A stretch of DNA of 64,000 nt from Dactylorhiza incarnata (GCA_033032865.1 JAWHQI010000262.1:2232001-2296000); one strand, 5' to 3'. Positions 21,960 through 34,834 are shown, counted from the first letter of the stretch. Translations and numbers: made by a program. The notes: generated by a model not told the origin, from the letters alone.

Positions 21960-22740
21960 TTTCTTGAGAACAAAAAAACTTCCCGAGAAATAAATAAGCT
22001 TCTGAGAAAACAGAATTAAGAATGAAAGATTTAATTTCTCGAGAACAAAGAATTTCTTCTAGAAATGGTAGCTTCTGCTTCGAGAAAGAAAATAGAAGGA
22101 TTTTACGGGATAGGGAAAATCTTCTCGCGAGACAGATATATTTCTCGAGAGATTATTTTGGATTCTCGAGAAACATAAGTCTTACCGAGAACCATCAAGA
22201 ACTTTAAATAAAGGAGAGAAAAAAATTTCTTGAGAAATAGAATGACTTCTCGAGAAAATAAATTGAGAATCAAAACAACACAGAGTCAATTCGTCGGCCA
22301 GCAAAGATTAGTCGAACTGAGCTCAAAGAAACACTTCAATTTCAACAAACAACGATCGATGAAACTTCTTCACATCGTCGAACGCCGATCGACGATCGAC
22401 GAAATGACTTAAACTTCAGTGAAACTGAGATCGACAAAACTATTTCAATTCGTCGACTCGAGATCGACGAACGCGATTGACAAAATAACTTCAACTTTGG
22501 CGAAACAGCGGTCGACGAAAACTTCTTCTGTTCGTCGAACGGAGATCGACGAACGCGATCGACAAAACTACTTTCATCTTGGGCAAAATCAAGATCGACA
22601 AAATTTATTCAATTCGTCGAGCGGAGCTTGACGAAAGCTGAACTTAGATTTCCAGTAAAATTGACCATCGAACAGAGCTCGGCGAAAGCACTTCAGTTCG
22701 TCGAACTGAGATCGACGAATGCACCAACTTTCGTCGAACG
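21960..22740 (-). promoter_or_regulatory. palindromic motif cluster in U3 of copia-2
   Basis: Two motif types: TTTCTCGAGAAAT-like palindromes and alternating TTCGTCGAAC / GATCGACGAA blocks. The other LTR has the same cluster at about 32500-33285, and more TTCTCGAGAA copies occur internally at 25795-25950. Confidence 0.7.
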
Positions 22741-23060
22741 CAGAAATACTTAGAAAAATATTTCTTCTTTCAGATCAAAAGAACAGCAACATATTTCTAC
22801 TAGCTTTTTCTTTGTGTTTGAATAAGAAGTACATCCCAATAGAGAGATTTCACATGAGTCAACACCTTGGTCCATACAATGAGGAATTACATTGCATAGG
22901 CCTGTGATTGATGACCCATTGAAACCTGACATTGGTTTGTACTTAGCCATTTTAAACCTGCAAACACTTTACTAGAGAGCAACATCAAATACAAACTCAA
23001 TTCAACTTAGTTCAAGGGAACTTCTTCAAATCAAGGTAATTGTGGATACAATTCCCAATA

Positions 23061-23075
23061 ATCTCCCCCTATTTG
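23061..23075 (-). other. polypurine tract of copia-2
   Basis: Minus strand ACAAATAGGGGGAGAT lies directly before the 3' LTR. Confidence 0.85.
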
Positions 23076-23269
23076 TAGAAGTCAGAACCCTATATACTAA
23101 GATGAATTGCAACAAAGAAAACAAATATGCTACACAACGCAGGAGAAAGAATATTAAATCAAAGAGAGCATCAAAATCAAAAACTATATATGATTAAAAT
23201 TGTCAAAATGATTTAATGTTCAAACAATCAGAATTATCAAATGATTTGATGACACACATAAACTTTTCT

Positions 23270-25497
23270 TCAGTTATGGCCTCTTCTCTTCTGTCCTTGT
23301 CTTGCAAAATAAGCAGAAGGCTTAGGATGATATTTTGTAGGAGGGGCTGGAGCTGAAGAATTGTTATAACCATAAGTCTTGAAATGAATCCTTCTCTTTG
23401 TCATGCTTGTCTCATACTTTTTCCATTCAGATGTGTTGTAATAGTCTAAAGCTTTCATTCCACCTTCATCCATAAGCTTGAGTGTCTCAAGAATGATTAT
23501 CTTAGAAACAGGACTCCACACTTCAGGAAGTTCTTCCTCAACAACTGCTTTACCAGAACCTGTTGAGTTGGACCCAGGGACAGACCTGCTGGCAGAAGGA
23601 CCATCACCATACTTTCTTTTCCTGGAACTAGGCCTCAAAGAAGGACCTTCAGAATGATCCGAAGCCCACACCTGGGAAGAATCCACAGGAGGAACAAACT
23701 CAGGTTGGACTTCCAGCCTGGGAGAAAATTGAGGTGGAAGAACATTTTGAACCTGCAACTCTGGAAAAATTTCATTGTGAAGCCAAACTGCAGTCTTGAA
23801 TGTATATAAATTTACATCTGCAATTTCCTTCTGAACACTAACATTCAACTGCTTAAATTGATCGGCCCAACTTCTTTGGAGCTGAGAAACCTGATTATCC
23901 AAAAGCTCTGCCATTTAATCCTCCCCCTTTCTGACTTCTACAAATAGGGTTTGGATGACAGACTCTTTGAATTGACCAACCTCATCAACAATTTTGAATG
24001 TGTTATTTTCTGCATTGGATTCAATTGATTCTAGAGACCTTTTTACCTGGAGAGTGTGAGCTAAATCTGTTCCCACACCCTCAATTGTTTGATCAATTGC
24101 CTTTCCCCCTTGAATCACAATCTCTTTGAGAGAATCTGTCTTGGCTTGAACTGCAGCCAGACTTTTGCTCATGCCCTTTTCAACTTCTAAAATCCTAGCA
24201 TGAACTTCCTTGAAAGACTTCTCAAACTTGTCACTTTGCTTCTGGAGCATCAACTCTATTTTGCCCAGAAGAGAATTTTCTTCATATAAAGAAGGAAAAG
24301 GAGGAGGAGTAGGAACAACATTATCAAAAATTTCTTGAATAACTAAAGAACTTACAACCTTTGGACCCACAACTCCTTTCTCACCAACTAGCTCTCCCTG
24401 AGCATCCTTGTTGGCTTCTTCACAAAACTCTTTCTCCCACTCAATTTGTGCTGGGGGAGGAGATTGCCTAAGAGCTGATATATCATCAGCTTCAATAGAA
24501 AAATCAAATCAGCACCTGACCCTGCCCTTTGGCCACTGGGACTGTACTCTTCAAGGTTTTCTTGTTGAATCTCAGTAACAATATCAATAATTATGCTTTC
24601 AACAGTATCATCCTGAATATTGTCAATAACAACAACTGGAGGAGGAGGAGGAGATGGAATAACATCATCTTGATGAGGTGTATCAGAAGGAGGAGCTGGA
24701 GATGAAGTCCCACCTAGAGCTTGAGCTGGAGTCACAACCTCATTGCCAACATTTGCAGAAGGTTGAGGCTCCCCCTGAGAACTTGCACCTATATTACCTA
24801 GCTTGGTTATCCTGATGTCCCACCTCTGAATTGTGGAGACATTGAGCTTCTTCAGATGATGAATCACTGCACCTTTAGACATATCAAACATGGAAGGGTT
24901 CATCTGATTCAGATACAAAGAAAGTATCCTTGCATAGTTTGGAGCAAGGAGACTTGCTTTAATCTTTGAAAGAAGAAGAGTGGCCCAGTCACATCTCTTC
25001 CTAGTCACAATTGCAATCATCAAACAAAACACATCTTCGGAAACATAACCCAAATTTCCTGTATTGCAGAGAATTATCTTAGACACAATGTCTACCAACA
25101 GCTTTCCAACAGCATTCATCTTCTGTCTTCTAACAGAAGTATCTTCCTTATCTAAACCACAATATGTCATAGTTCTGTCCCAATCAACATCATCTAGGTC
25201 ATCTTCAGAATCTATCACTAGAAGCCTGAGATATTTTGTCAAAGAATTGGTGGAAATCTTAATCTTCAAATTATCTACAAAGGAGATTAACATTCTCCCT
25301 TCCTTTACAACTTTTACATTTAGAAAGAATTCCTCTACCTCTCTGAACAGAATACGACAAGGATGATCCAAAATAAAAGATAACCCAGCTGCATCTATGA
25401 GATAGAAAAGATTTTGAAAATCGTCTGAAAGATCGATCAGACCTAACCTTTCGAGCTCACAGTCGATGCCAATCTTTGCTTTAGGGCACGGGGACAT
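23270..25497 (-). pseudogene. accessory ORF of copia-2 (sense, downstream of pol; nearly intact)
   Basis: About 740 codons in three blocks: 25497-24388, then one frameshift near 24510, 24370-23915, one in-frame TAA (23917-23915), and 23914-23270. Residues 1-235 form a helix-rich domain (LFREVEEFFLNV, EGRMLISFVDNLKIKIS, ATLLLSKIKASLLAPNYARI) similar in pattern to the antisense ORF of copia-1. Then comes a proline-rich linker (HQDDVIPSPPPPPVVV), a likely coiled coil (SDKFEKSFKEVHARILEVEK) and a basic C-terminus (ARQGQKRRGHN). No membrane segment or signal peptide is seen. It could be a single protein before mutation; role unknown. Separate translation from a subgenomic RNA would be needed because pol ends at 26063. 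Confidence 0.75.
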
Positions 25498-26062
25498 CGA
25501 ATCAAAGCTGATGAACTTGCGCTTGCTGCGAGAAATCGCGAGAAGAAATGAACTGGAGACTGGATGACGCGAGAAGAAGATGAACAGTCGAGGGGCTTTC
25601 GAGAAGAACGAGAAGGGTTTTGCGTGAACATTAAATCATTCGTGATTTTCTATTTATAGTTTTGATTTGATTTAACATTTAATGAATTTATTTAATATTT
25701 AAAATAAAAACTGCGTACCTGCCCTTTCGAATTCCCGAAAGTAAATGTTTTAGAATTCCGATAAGTAAGTGCCATTTCGCGAGAAACTAGTTGATGTCTC
25801 GAGAAATAGAAGAGTTCAGCAGACTTATCTTCGCAAGCTCATTTCTCGAGAAGTATAATGTCATTTCTCGAGAAGAGCTAAAATTCTGTCTTCATCCTTT
25901 TTCATCAGAGAGATACCATTTCTCGAGAGATTAACTCCATTTCTCAAGAATTTTCTTGATGACTTAGATTTTTCTTCTTCAGAAATTCCAAACCTCTGCT
26001 TCCTTTAGATTTTGAACATATGACGATCTACCTCTCTTCTTGTCTTCTTCTTGGCTTGAGTA
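25498..26062 (-). other. copia-2 spacer between pol and accessory ORF
   Basis: Noncoding AT-rich leader of the accessory ORF. TTCTCGAGAA-type palindromes recur at about 25795-25950, copies of the motif of its LTR. Confidence 0.6.
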
Positions 26063-27516
26063 TTACTCCATGTTGAGCATTCCAAGTTCTGTCTTGAAGA
26101 AAGAGAACTTAGTCTCATCCAACGGCTTTGTGAAAATATCTGCAACTTGCTTATCCGTAAGGACATAGCATAGATTGATATCCCCATTTTCCACATGCTC
26201 CCGGATGAAATGATATCTTAACTCAATATGCTTTGCCCGGCTGTGCGAGACTGGATTATTTGCAATTGGTATAGCACTGGACGAGTTGCAAAACATTGGA
26301 ATTTCATTGAACATCAAGTTATAATCTTCAAGCTGATTCTTTAGCCAAAGAAGTTGTGCGCAACAACTACCTGCAGAAATGTATTCTGACTCGGCGGTTG
26401 AAATTGCAACACAGTTCTGCTTCTTACCACTCCAGGAAATAAGTCTTCTTCAAAGAAATTGGCATGTCCCGGAAGTGCTTTTCCTGTCATCTTTACTACC
26501 TACAAAGTCTGCATCTGAAAAACCTATTAGCTCGCTATCATTACTTTATGGGTACCATAAGCCAAGATTTGGTGTACCCTTAAGATATCTCAAAATTTGC
26601 TTTGCAGCAGTATAGTGAGATTCCTTAGAGTTCACCTGATATCTAGCACATACACATGTAGAAAACATTATATCAGGCCTACTAGCTGTAAGGTAGAGCA
26701 GAGAGCTAATTATGCTTCTGTACTTGGTTTCATCGAAAGGTTTCCCTTTCTCATCCTTGTCCAGAGACATAGCTGAGCTCATTGGAGTCCTCATAGAGGT
26801 TGCACTCTCCATTCCAAATTTCTTAACCAACTCCTTGGTGAATTTTGTCTGTGAGATGAAAATTCCATCTTCAGATTGCTTCACCTGAAGTCCTAAGAAA
26901 TATTTCAGCTCACGCATACTGCTCATTTCAAACTTCCCTTGCATAAGTTTGGGGAACTTCTTACAATGGTTGTTGTCCGTAGAGCCAAAATAATGCCATC
27001 AACATAGATTTACACTAGCAAAATCTTGCCTTTTACTTTCCTAAGAAATAATGTCTTATCTATCTTTCCTCTTGTGAACTTGTTCTCAACAAGAAAGTTA
27101 GACAGCGTCTCATACCAAGCTCGAGGAGCTTGTTTCAAACCATATAAAGCTTTTTGAAATAGAATAACATAATCAGGATGTTCAGGAGTAACAAAACCTG
27201 GAGGTTGTTCAAAGTATACTTCTTCTTTTATATTACCGTTGAGAAAAGATGACTTGACATCCATTTGGTATTCGGTGAATCCTTTGAATGCAGCATAAGC
27301 TAGAAACAGCCTGATCGTTTCGAGCCTTGCTACAGGAGCATAAGTCTGATCGAAGTCAATCCCTTCTTCTTGTATGTATCCTTTTGCTATAAGTCTGGCT
27401 TTGTTCTTTATTATCGTTCCTTCTTCATCCAACTTGTTTCTGTATACCCACCATGTTCCAATGATGTTCTTATCTTTGGTTTTTGGAACAAGTGTCCATA
27501 CATTGCAACGCTTGAA
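26063..27516 (-). pseudogene. pol: copia-2 reverse transcriptase and RNase H
   Basis: RT opens near 27432 ([20 protein letters not shown]) with [12 protein letters not shown] and [11 protein letters not shown]. The catalytic motif reads IYVDGIIFG (26989-27006), so the second Asp of YVDD is Gly. A TAG precedes it near 27012. RNase H follows with [37 protein letters not shown] and VADIFTKPLDETKF, ending at TAA 26063. Frame changes occur near 26550 and 26430. The domain order and wording are Sirevirus-like. Confidence 0.9.
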
Positions 27517-28880
27517 CTAATTTAGTTCTTCTTCCATTGTAATTATCCAATGGGGGTCTTCATTTGCTTCTTGGAACTTCTTTGGTTCAACCTGCGAGAG
27601 GAATCTTAAATGCATATTTTCGTTAGTAGTACCTCTTCTGGTTTTAATGTCGCCATGAGGGTCTCCTATGATCTGATCAATAGGATGGTCCCTCAGATGT
27701 CTGAATTCAAGATTCCTTGCATTATTTGGAGCACCAGGAGCTTCTTCTACAACTGGAGTGTCTTCCTCCACTTGGATTGGCTCTTCATCAAGATGATCTT
27801 CCTCTTTAGTTGAGGTTGGGCGAGGGATCTTGATGAAGTGTTGAGCATCTTCTTCAGCTAGCTTCTCCAAGCATAACTCTTGCAGCCTTGAACCTACATC
27901 TTCAACAGAAACAATAGAGCAGCTGCTATGTAGCATACTCGTCTCATCAAATACAACATTAATAGATTCTTCTACAACCATGGTTTTTTGATTAAAAACT
28001 CTATAAGCTCTACTATGGCTACTATAGCCTACGAAAATACTTTCAAAGCTCTTTTCACTAAACTTGGTTTTGTAATGCTTTCCATTATTAAGTACAAAGC
28101 ATTTACTGCCAAAGATTCTAAAATAAGAGATGGTTGGTCTCTTGCCTGTTAGTATTTCATAAGGAGTCTTTTCATGGTTCTTGTTTATGAGTGCTCTGTT
28201 TTGCACGTGGCAAGCAGTGTTGACGGCTTCAGCCCAGAGGTATTCGGGTAGTGAAGTGTTGCTCAACATTGTTCTGCAAGCCTCAACGAGTGTTCTATTC
28301 CTTCTCTCAGCTACCCCATTTTGTTGTGGAGTTCGAGGAGAGGAAAACTCATGAAAGATACCAAGGCTTTCACAGAAATCTGTGATGGCTCCATATTCAA
28401 ATTCTATTCCATGGTCACTTCTGATTTTGACCACTGAACAATCTAATTCGCTCTGAATTTGCTTGACAAATTTAGTGAAAATATCAAATGTATTTGACTT
28501 GTGTTTTAGAATGAATACTCATGCAAAACGTGAGTAATCATCTACAATAACCAATGTATAAGACTTTCCTCCTAAACTTCTAATTTGCAAAGGACCAAAC
28601 AAGTCCATATGAAGCTGGTATAAACACCTGGTAGAGTCTTTGCCAATAATGCTCTTAAAGGTAGCTCTTGTTTGCTTGCCTTTTATACGTGCATGATAAG
28701 GTCTATCTTTAATGTACGTAACATTTGGCGCATCACGCAATAAGTTTTGAGAAAACAGTTTGTTTATAGTTTTGAAATTAATATGTGATAATCTCTTATG
28801 TCATTGGTCAGCAAGAGATGCACTATCTTTTGCTAACAAGCATACTGGTGTAGACGATGATAAACAAAGAAAATTTAAAC
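27517..28880 (-). pseudogene. pol: copia-2 integrase
   Basis: The core from 28740 reads LHMDLFGP (first Asp), then after a stop near 28520 IRSDHGIEFE (second Asp kept) and NGVAERRNRT (Glu). The following segment to 27517 holds the C-terminal FVGYSSHSRAYRVFNQKT motif and the acidic linker to RT. The N-terminal HHCC zinc finger is decayed: the CxxC part reads RPYHARIKGKQTR. Confidence 0.87.
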
Positions 28881-29342
28881 AAATATATTTCTATAACGAG
28901 TTCCTGATAAAATCATTTCCGAATTTTCTGCCGACTTTATCAAACACTTATCTTTATGAAAATCAACTACGTATCCTTTGTCACAGAGTTGACTTATGCT
29001 TATCAGATTATGTTCAAATCCTTCCACATAAGCCACATCGGAAAAGGATACATTACCATTTGAAATCATACCATAGCCTTTGGTTATTCCTCTGTCGGAT
29101 CCGCCAAAAATGACTTTTGGCCCGCTCTCAACTGGAATATAGTTTTACAATAGGATTCTTGTCCCGGTCATATGCTGAGAATAACCACTGTCCAAATACC
29201 AGATAGGATTTTTGTTATCCTTTGGACATACATGCAAAAGCAAATTATTTTGCCTTAGGAGCCCAAACAAATTTGGGTCCTTGGTCCCGTGATATTTGAG
29301 AACCACGTGGAATGTTAACATTGCGAGTGATCTTTCTTGCAA
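28875..29342 (-). pseudogene. pol: copia-2 protease
   Basis: PIWYLDSGYSQHMTGT gives the DSG active site near 29175-29195. After a frameshift the C-terminal half reads VEGFEHNLISISQLCDKGY. It overlaps the gag end, which lies in another frame because of indels. Confidence 0.85.
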
Positions 29343-31500
29343 TGTTTACTTGTGGTCTATTAACATAAGTAGAATTGAACCAACAATCTACGGCAAAGTG
29401 ACCTATTTTGCTGCAACACCAACAGTCAAACTTGTTGTACCTTCTCTTAGTATTCTCCTGCTTAACTTTTTGAACGTTAGTTTTGGCAGGAGCATTCCTT
29501 CTAGATGAGGATACCTCATGAGTACAGCACACACATGGTAGTGCTTTCTCCATAGGCTTAGGTGCAATAGCATTCACTATTGGTGCTCTCTTAGCACTCG
29601 GACCATGAACAAAAGGACCATAGTCTTTCAGATTTATCTCTTGATAAGGTGCTTTAAAAGCACTTTCACCGAGGTTTCGAGGATGAGTCCACCCCTTATA
29701 GTCATTGGCAGGCGCAAAATTAATTGGTCGTGTCAAGTGACCATAAGTGCTCTCCATATCGTAGACATTTGTAGGAAAGATAACTTTCTTGAATGCCACT
29801 TGATCTTGATGGGCTTTCCCTTTCTCTTCGGTGGTAGCTTTCTTTGCATTCTTATCGTTCTTCTTGGCATGGGTGCCCTTAGAAGAATTACTAGGACCAG
29901 CCACATGACCTAATCCACTGCTACCTGCTTTAGCAGAGAATCAATCAATGATTGGAAGAATAGATTTAGGTTGCGAAAACTTTTCAACTAGCTTCTTCTC
30001 AGCGGCTAGCTGTTCTTCCAGCTCTTTGATACTTTCCTCCCTCAGGACAAGGAGCTCATCCGAGCTTTTGATCTTGTCTTGTAAGACTTGGATTTCCTTT
30101 CTGAAAGAATAAAGTTGTTCAACTTCCTTTCTCAGATTAGATTCCACTTCCTTGAGAGACATGATCTCCTTGGCCTAGGTTTTGACTACCTTTCGGCATT
30201 TGTCAAAGATTTTAAGCATTTTAGTATATTGGGTCATGAGTTCTGAGTAATCATCTGAGGGGTATTCCTTTTGCTCAGTTGAGGCATAATCAGAATCAGA
30301 TAAGATGGTGTGAGAATTTACCTTCCCGGTATATGGAGGTTCTTCTTCATCATTAGTCATGGCCATCATCCTGAAGTAGGCTTCTTCTTCATCACTGGAA
30401 TTTTCTGAGTCACTATCACTGAGAGTTTTGGCCTTCTTGGCTACGAAGCTTCTTTCATTTTTCTTTTTCCCGTGGGTGGATTTCTTTACTTCTTTTCTTC
30501 CGCCCTCTTTCTTTTTGAAAGGGCATTCAGCGATCATGTGCCCTGGCTTATTACAGCAATAACAAACAATGTCAGAAGAAACATGTTTATTCGGCTTATT
30601 GTTATACCTATCATGGTTGCTTGAGCCCTTCCTATGATAATCCCCATCACGACGAGAGTGTCTATAGTCTGAGGAAGACGTCTTGTTCTTAATGCGCCTT
30701 CTTTTGCTAAGCAGTTTCTTGAACTGACGGAAAATTAAGGAGAACTCCCCATCAGACAGTTCAGAGCAGGAGGAGCTAGCTTCTGATTCTTCTTCATTGT
30801 CAGTTTCTTTTTCTCTGATCGGGGACACAGCTTTACTTTTCCTTGTACTTTCAGCCTTCAGTGCCAAGATCCTTTCCTTGCCTGAGACCCGATTTACATC
30901 CTCTTCAGATTTGCGGATGTTCATTTGCATTTCATATGATAGCAGCTTCCCGAATAGATTTTGCGGGTGAAGACTTGGTAGTTTTCCAAACTACCTGATT
31001 GCAACTATCTTGCTATCCCAATCTTTTGTCCGGGATTGCAGGAATTTATCATTTAGCTCACCATTTGTAAAGACCCGGCCATAGTTTCTTAGGCCGTTAA
31101 CTATTTTGAAGAATCTTTCATATGCATCGGCAATGCACTCCTTCTTACCCTGCTTGAAGGCCTCATACTCTTGGTTGAGTAGAGATCTTCTATCGTCCCT
31201 TACCTCTTCGGTACCTTCCATGAGAACAATCAAGGATATCCATATCTCTTGAGCAGATTTGCAGTGAATTAAGTTTTGCAACATCGAATCGTCCACTGCA
31301 CTGGAAATTATGTTCTTCGCCTTTTTGTCCAAGGCAACGATGACGATCTCATCCTTGGTTAAGTCCATCATCTTTTTAGGCACCCTTACTGTAGGGTCAA
31401 TTGTAGAGACAGTCATAGGCACTTGACGGCCTTCTTCCACAACTTGAAAAATTCTCGGATCTGCGGCCTCCATGTAGAATCTCACTCTCTCTTTCCACAT
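29245..31500 (-). pseudogene. gag: copia-2 gag
   Basis: Blocks 31500-30991, 30930-30175, 30162-29941 and 29904-29245 in changing frames. The first (WKERVRFYMEAADPRIFQVV) is the UBN2/DUF4219-type gag domain with its N-terminus lost to an upstream stop. The second carries an RS-rich segment and a knuckle (CYCCNKPGHMIAEC), the third a coiled coil (LREESIKELEEQLAAEKKLV), and the last a second knuckle (CWCCSKIGHFAVDC) and the terminal GPKFVWAPKAK. The layout equals copia-1 gag. Confidence 0.9.
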
Positions 31501-31627
31501 GGGGAAAAATTAGCCTTAATGCAGATAGGCAACTTCAACGAAGATTCCTTGATTCTATCCATGACTTTCTAGCAACTAAAATGGATGGATCCTGTTAAAG
31601 GTGTCAACCTAGCAACGAACAACGACC

Positions 31628-31638
31628 CTCTGATACCA
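31628..31638 (-). other. primer binding site of copia-2 (tRNA-iMet type)
   Basis: Minus strand TGGTATCAGAG, two bases after the 5' LTR, continuing GGTCG. Confidence 0.9.
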
Positions 31639-31640
31639 AT

Positions 31641-33602
31641 TGAAGTATCTAGTTGCCTATCTAAATCACCTAGAGGGGGGGGGGGGTGAATTGGTGATAA
31701 CTGCGTCTTTTGCGGAATTAAAAATTTTATGAAATAAAACGCACAGAAAGTAAATCACAATCACAGATAACACAAGCAAATTATAGTGGTTCCCCATTCT
31801 TGGGTACTCCACTTGCCGGCCTCGCCAATCTAACACCACAGCTAGACTTGACTACTTCACTATAACTTGGATCAAGAATGATCCTACAATCTCAGAGTCA
31901 ACACTCCTTCAATCTCAGAGAAAATCTCTCTTACAACTTGGAGAAAAACCTCTCCTACAACTCGTAGAAAAACCTCTCCTACAACTCGGAGAAAACTTCT
32001 CCTACAATCAAATGCAATTAAGGTTTGATAGAAGCTTATCAATACATAATCAGATCTGAAAGCACTGATAGATCTTCATCCTTCTTGAGACTTGAAAAAC
32101 ATTGACTTGATGTCGATGAGGAAGAACGATAAAAACTCAGATCTGACCTTCTTCAATTCGACTTGATCCAATAGATGCAGTAGAGGAAGGAGCAATGATC
32201 AATCGAACCTTTTCATCCACTGGAGACAACTGATTTAGAACAACAGATCGATCTCCAGCTTTTTCGACAGGAGGCGGCACTTTCTTGTTTTTGGAACGAA
32301 AAGAGAATTAGGGTTGATCAGAATTAATTATTAAGAATCTTATTATTAATCCTTAAACAAGAGCCTTATATAATCAAAGGCTTAACGACATCAATTAAGG
32401 TAGAATAAACCTTAAATGAAATCAAAAGAGCCGTCAGAACAGACAGAATGAATTAACGTCCCGTCAAAAGGATTGAAAAATGATTTCAGGAATTGAACAG
32501 ATTTCTTGAGAACAAAAAAACTTCCCGAGAAATAAATAAGCTTCTGAGAAAACAGAATTAAGAATGAAAGATTTAATTTCTCGAGAACAAAGAATTTCTT
32601 CTAGAAATGGTAGCTTCTGCTTCGAGAAAGAAAATAGAAGGATTTTACGGGATAGAGAAAATCTTCTCGCGAGACAGATATATTTCTCGAGAGATTATTT
32701 TGGATTCTCGAGAAACATAAGTCTTGCCGAGAACCATCAAGAAATTGAAATAAAGGAGAGAAAAGAATTTCTCGAGAAATAGAAAGACTTCTCGAGAAAA
32801 GAAATTGAGAATCAAAACAACACAGAGTCAATTCGTCGGCCAGCAAAGATTAGTCGAACTGAGCTCAAAGAAACACTTCAATTTCAATAAACAGCGATCG
32901 ACGAAACTTCTTCACTTCGTCGAACGACGATTGATGATCGACGAAATCACTTAAACTTCAGCGAAACTGAGATCGACAAAACTATTTCAGTTCATCGAAC
33001 TGAGATCGACGAACGCGATCGACGAAACAACTTCAACTTTGGCGAAACAGCTGTCGACCAAAACTTCTTCTGTTCGTCGAACGGAGATCGACGAATGCGA
33101 TCGACGAAACTACTTTCAGCTTGGGCATAGTCGAGATCCATGAAATTTATTCAATTCATCGAACGGAGCTTTACGAAAGCTGAACTTAGATTTCCAGTAA
33201 AACTGACCATCGAACAGAGCTCGACGAAATCACTTCAGTTCGTCAAACTGAGATCGACGAACACACCAACTTTCGTCGAACGCAGAAATACTTAGAAAAA
33301 TATTTCTTCTTTATGATCAAAAGAACAGCAGCATCTTTCTCCTAGCTTTTCCTTTGTGTTTGAATAAGAAGTACATCCCAATAGAGAGATTTCACATGAG
33401 TCAACACCTTGGTCCATACAATGAAGAATTACATTGCATAGGCCTATGTTTGATGACCCATTGAAACCTGACATTAGTTTGTACTTAGCCATTTAAAACC
33501 TGCAAACACTTTACTAGAGAGCAACATCAACTACAAACTCAATTCAACTTAGTTCAAGGGGACTTCTTCAAATCAAGGTAATTGTGGATACAATTCCAAA
33601 CA
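31641..33602 (-). repeat. 5' LTR of copia-2
   Basis: Starts TGAAGTATCTAG and ends ATTCCAAACA on the plus strand. Its length equals that of the other LTR (1962 bp), with scattered substitutions. TATA-like box on the minus strand at 32364-32373; G-run near 31675-31686. Confidence 0.93.
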
Positions 33603-34834
33603 ACTCTCACTATTATTTTCTCGATGGTCTTTAGGGATATTTTCAAATCCCAATCGCACCCGAAGACCAAGAGAAAACCACTTTCAGTTGTCCCTTCGGC
33701 ACCTTCGCCATCGAACGATGTCGTTTGGCCTTTGCAATGCATCGGCTACATTCAAAATATGTATGCAAGCAATTTTTAACGAGTTAGTAGAAGACGTGAT
33801 GGAGGTATTTATGGATGATTTTTCAGACTTCGGCGATTCTTACAAAAATTATTTAAATAATCTTGATCGTGTTCTTCAACGTTGCGAAGACACGAATTTG
33901 GCACTCAATTGGGAGAATTGCCACTTTATGGTCCAAGAGGGATTAGTCCTCGTACATAAAGTTTATAGTAAATAGATCAAGGTCGATAGGGCCAATATTG
34001 ATGTCATAGAAAAAACTCCCCCCTCCAACCAACGTTAAATCAATTAGAAGTTTTCTAGGACACGCGTGCTTTTATAGGCGGTTTATTCAAGATTTTTCAA
34101 AAATTACAAAACTGCTAACACAATTATTAGAAAAAGAATTTGCTTTTATTTTTGACCATGAATGTCTAAAGGCATTTAATAAAATTAAAATTGGACTTAT
34201 TAATTCGCCAATTTTAACCGCGTCGGATTGGTCTTTTCCGTTCGAAATAATATGTGATGCGAGCGATATTGTCGTAAGATATGTTTTAGGCCAACGGGTG
34301 AATAAATATTTTCACCTGATTTATTACGCAAGTAAAATGCTAACATCCAAACAAGCAAATTATACCACAATGGAAAAAGAGCTTCTGGCAATAGTATTTG
34401 CGTTTGATAAATTTCGCTCATATATAACGCTTTGAAAAGTTATTGTTTTTACAGATTACTCCACTCTCTGATATTTACTAAACATAGGGGATGTAAAACG
34501 CCGAATGCTGAGATGGCTCATCCTCATACAAGAATTTGATTTAGATATCCGATACAAGAAGGGAACGAAGAATGTTGCGGCCAACAACCTCTCACGGTTG
34601 GAGATTCCGGTTGCAGGAGCATTAGTGGACGCCGAAATAAAAGACAAATTCCCTGAAGAGCGCCTCCTTGCCATCAATAAGGTAACGACTTCTTCAACCC
34701 ATTGGTACGTGGATCATGCCAACTATTTAGTGGCACGGGTCCTACAAAAAGATAATTCAAGTCAACAAAAGAAAAATTCTTTTCAGATTTGAAAAATTAT
34801 TTTTTGGAAGACCCCATTTTCTTTCATGTCTGCG
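33603..34834 (+). pseudogene. pol: Athila-1 RT and RNase H, between copia-2 and Tekay-1
   Basis: Resumes RT at YYFLDGL, with frameshifts through [17 protein letters not shown] and CPFGTFA. The piece 33688-33975 carries the palm motif VFMDDFSDFGDS with both Asp present and LALNWENCHFMVQEGLVL. A TAG at 33973-33975 follows. Connection and RNase H pieces read [67 protein letters not shown] and VAANNLSRLE. It stops at VCA (codons of FSFMSALT in one frame) where Tekay-1 begins. Confidence 0.9.

Larger units (their letters stand above)
21099..23060 (-). repeat. 3' LTR of copia-2
   Basis: Plus-strand start TGAAGTATCTAG; end ATTCCCAATA, where the terminal CA has become TA (the other LTR keeps CA). 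It holds TTCTCGAGAA palindromes (about 21960-22260), TTCGTCGAAC/GATCGACGAA repeats (about 22280-22740) and a G-run near 21132-21142. Confidence 0.93.
21099..33602 (-). mobile_element. copia-2, Sirevirus-like Ty1/copia element inserted in Athila-1 RT
   Basis: Two LTRs of 1962 bp each (21099-23060 and 31641-33602) flank a minus-strand interior: primer site, gag, PR, IN, RT, RNase H and an accessory ORF in sense orientation, then polypurine tract. The RT wording [17 protein letters not shown] and two-knuckle gag place it with Sireviruses. Frameshifts run through gag and pol, and the RT active site reads YVDG, so it is dead. Confidence 0.93.

Noticed and set aside
21960..22260. Heat-shock elements in the copia-2 LTR
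   Set aside because: TTCTCGAGAA has a four-base gap between TTC and GAA rather than two, so it does not match the alternating nGAAn rule; it is better described as a palindrome.
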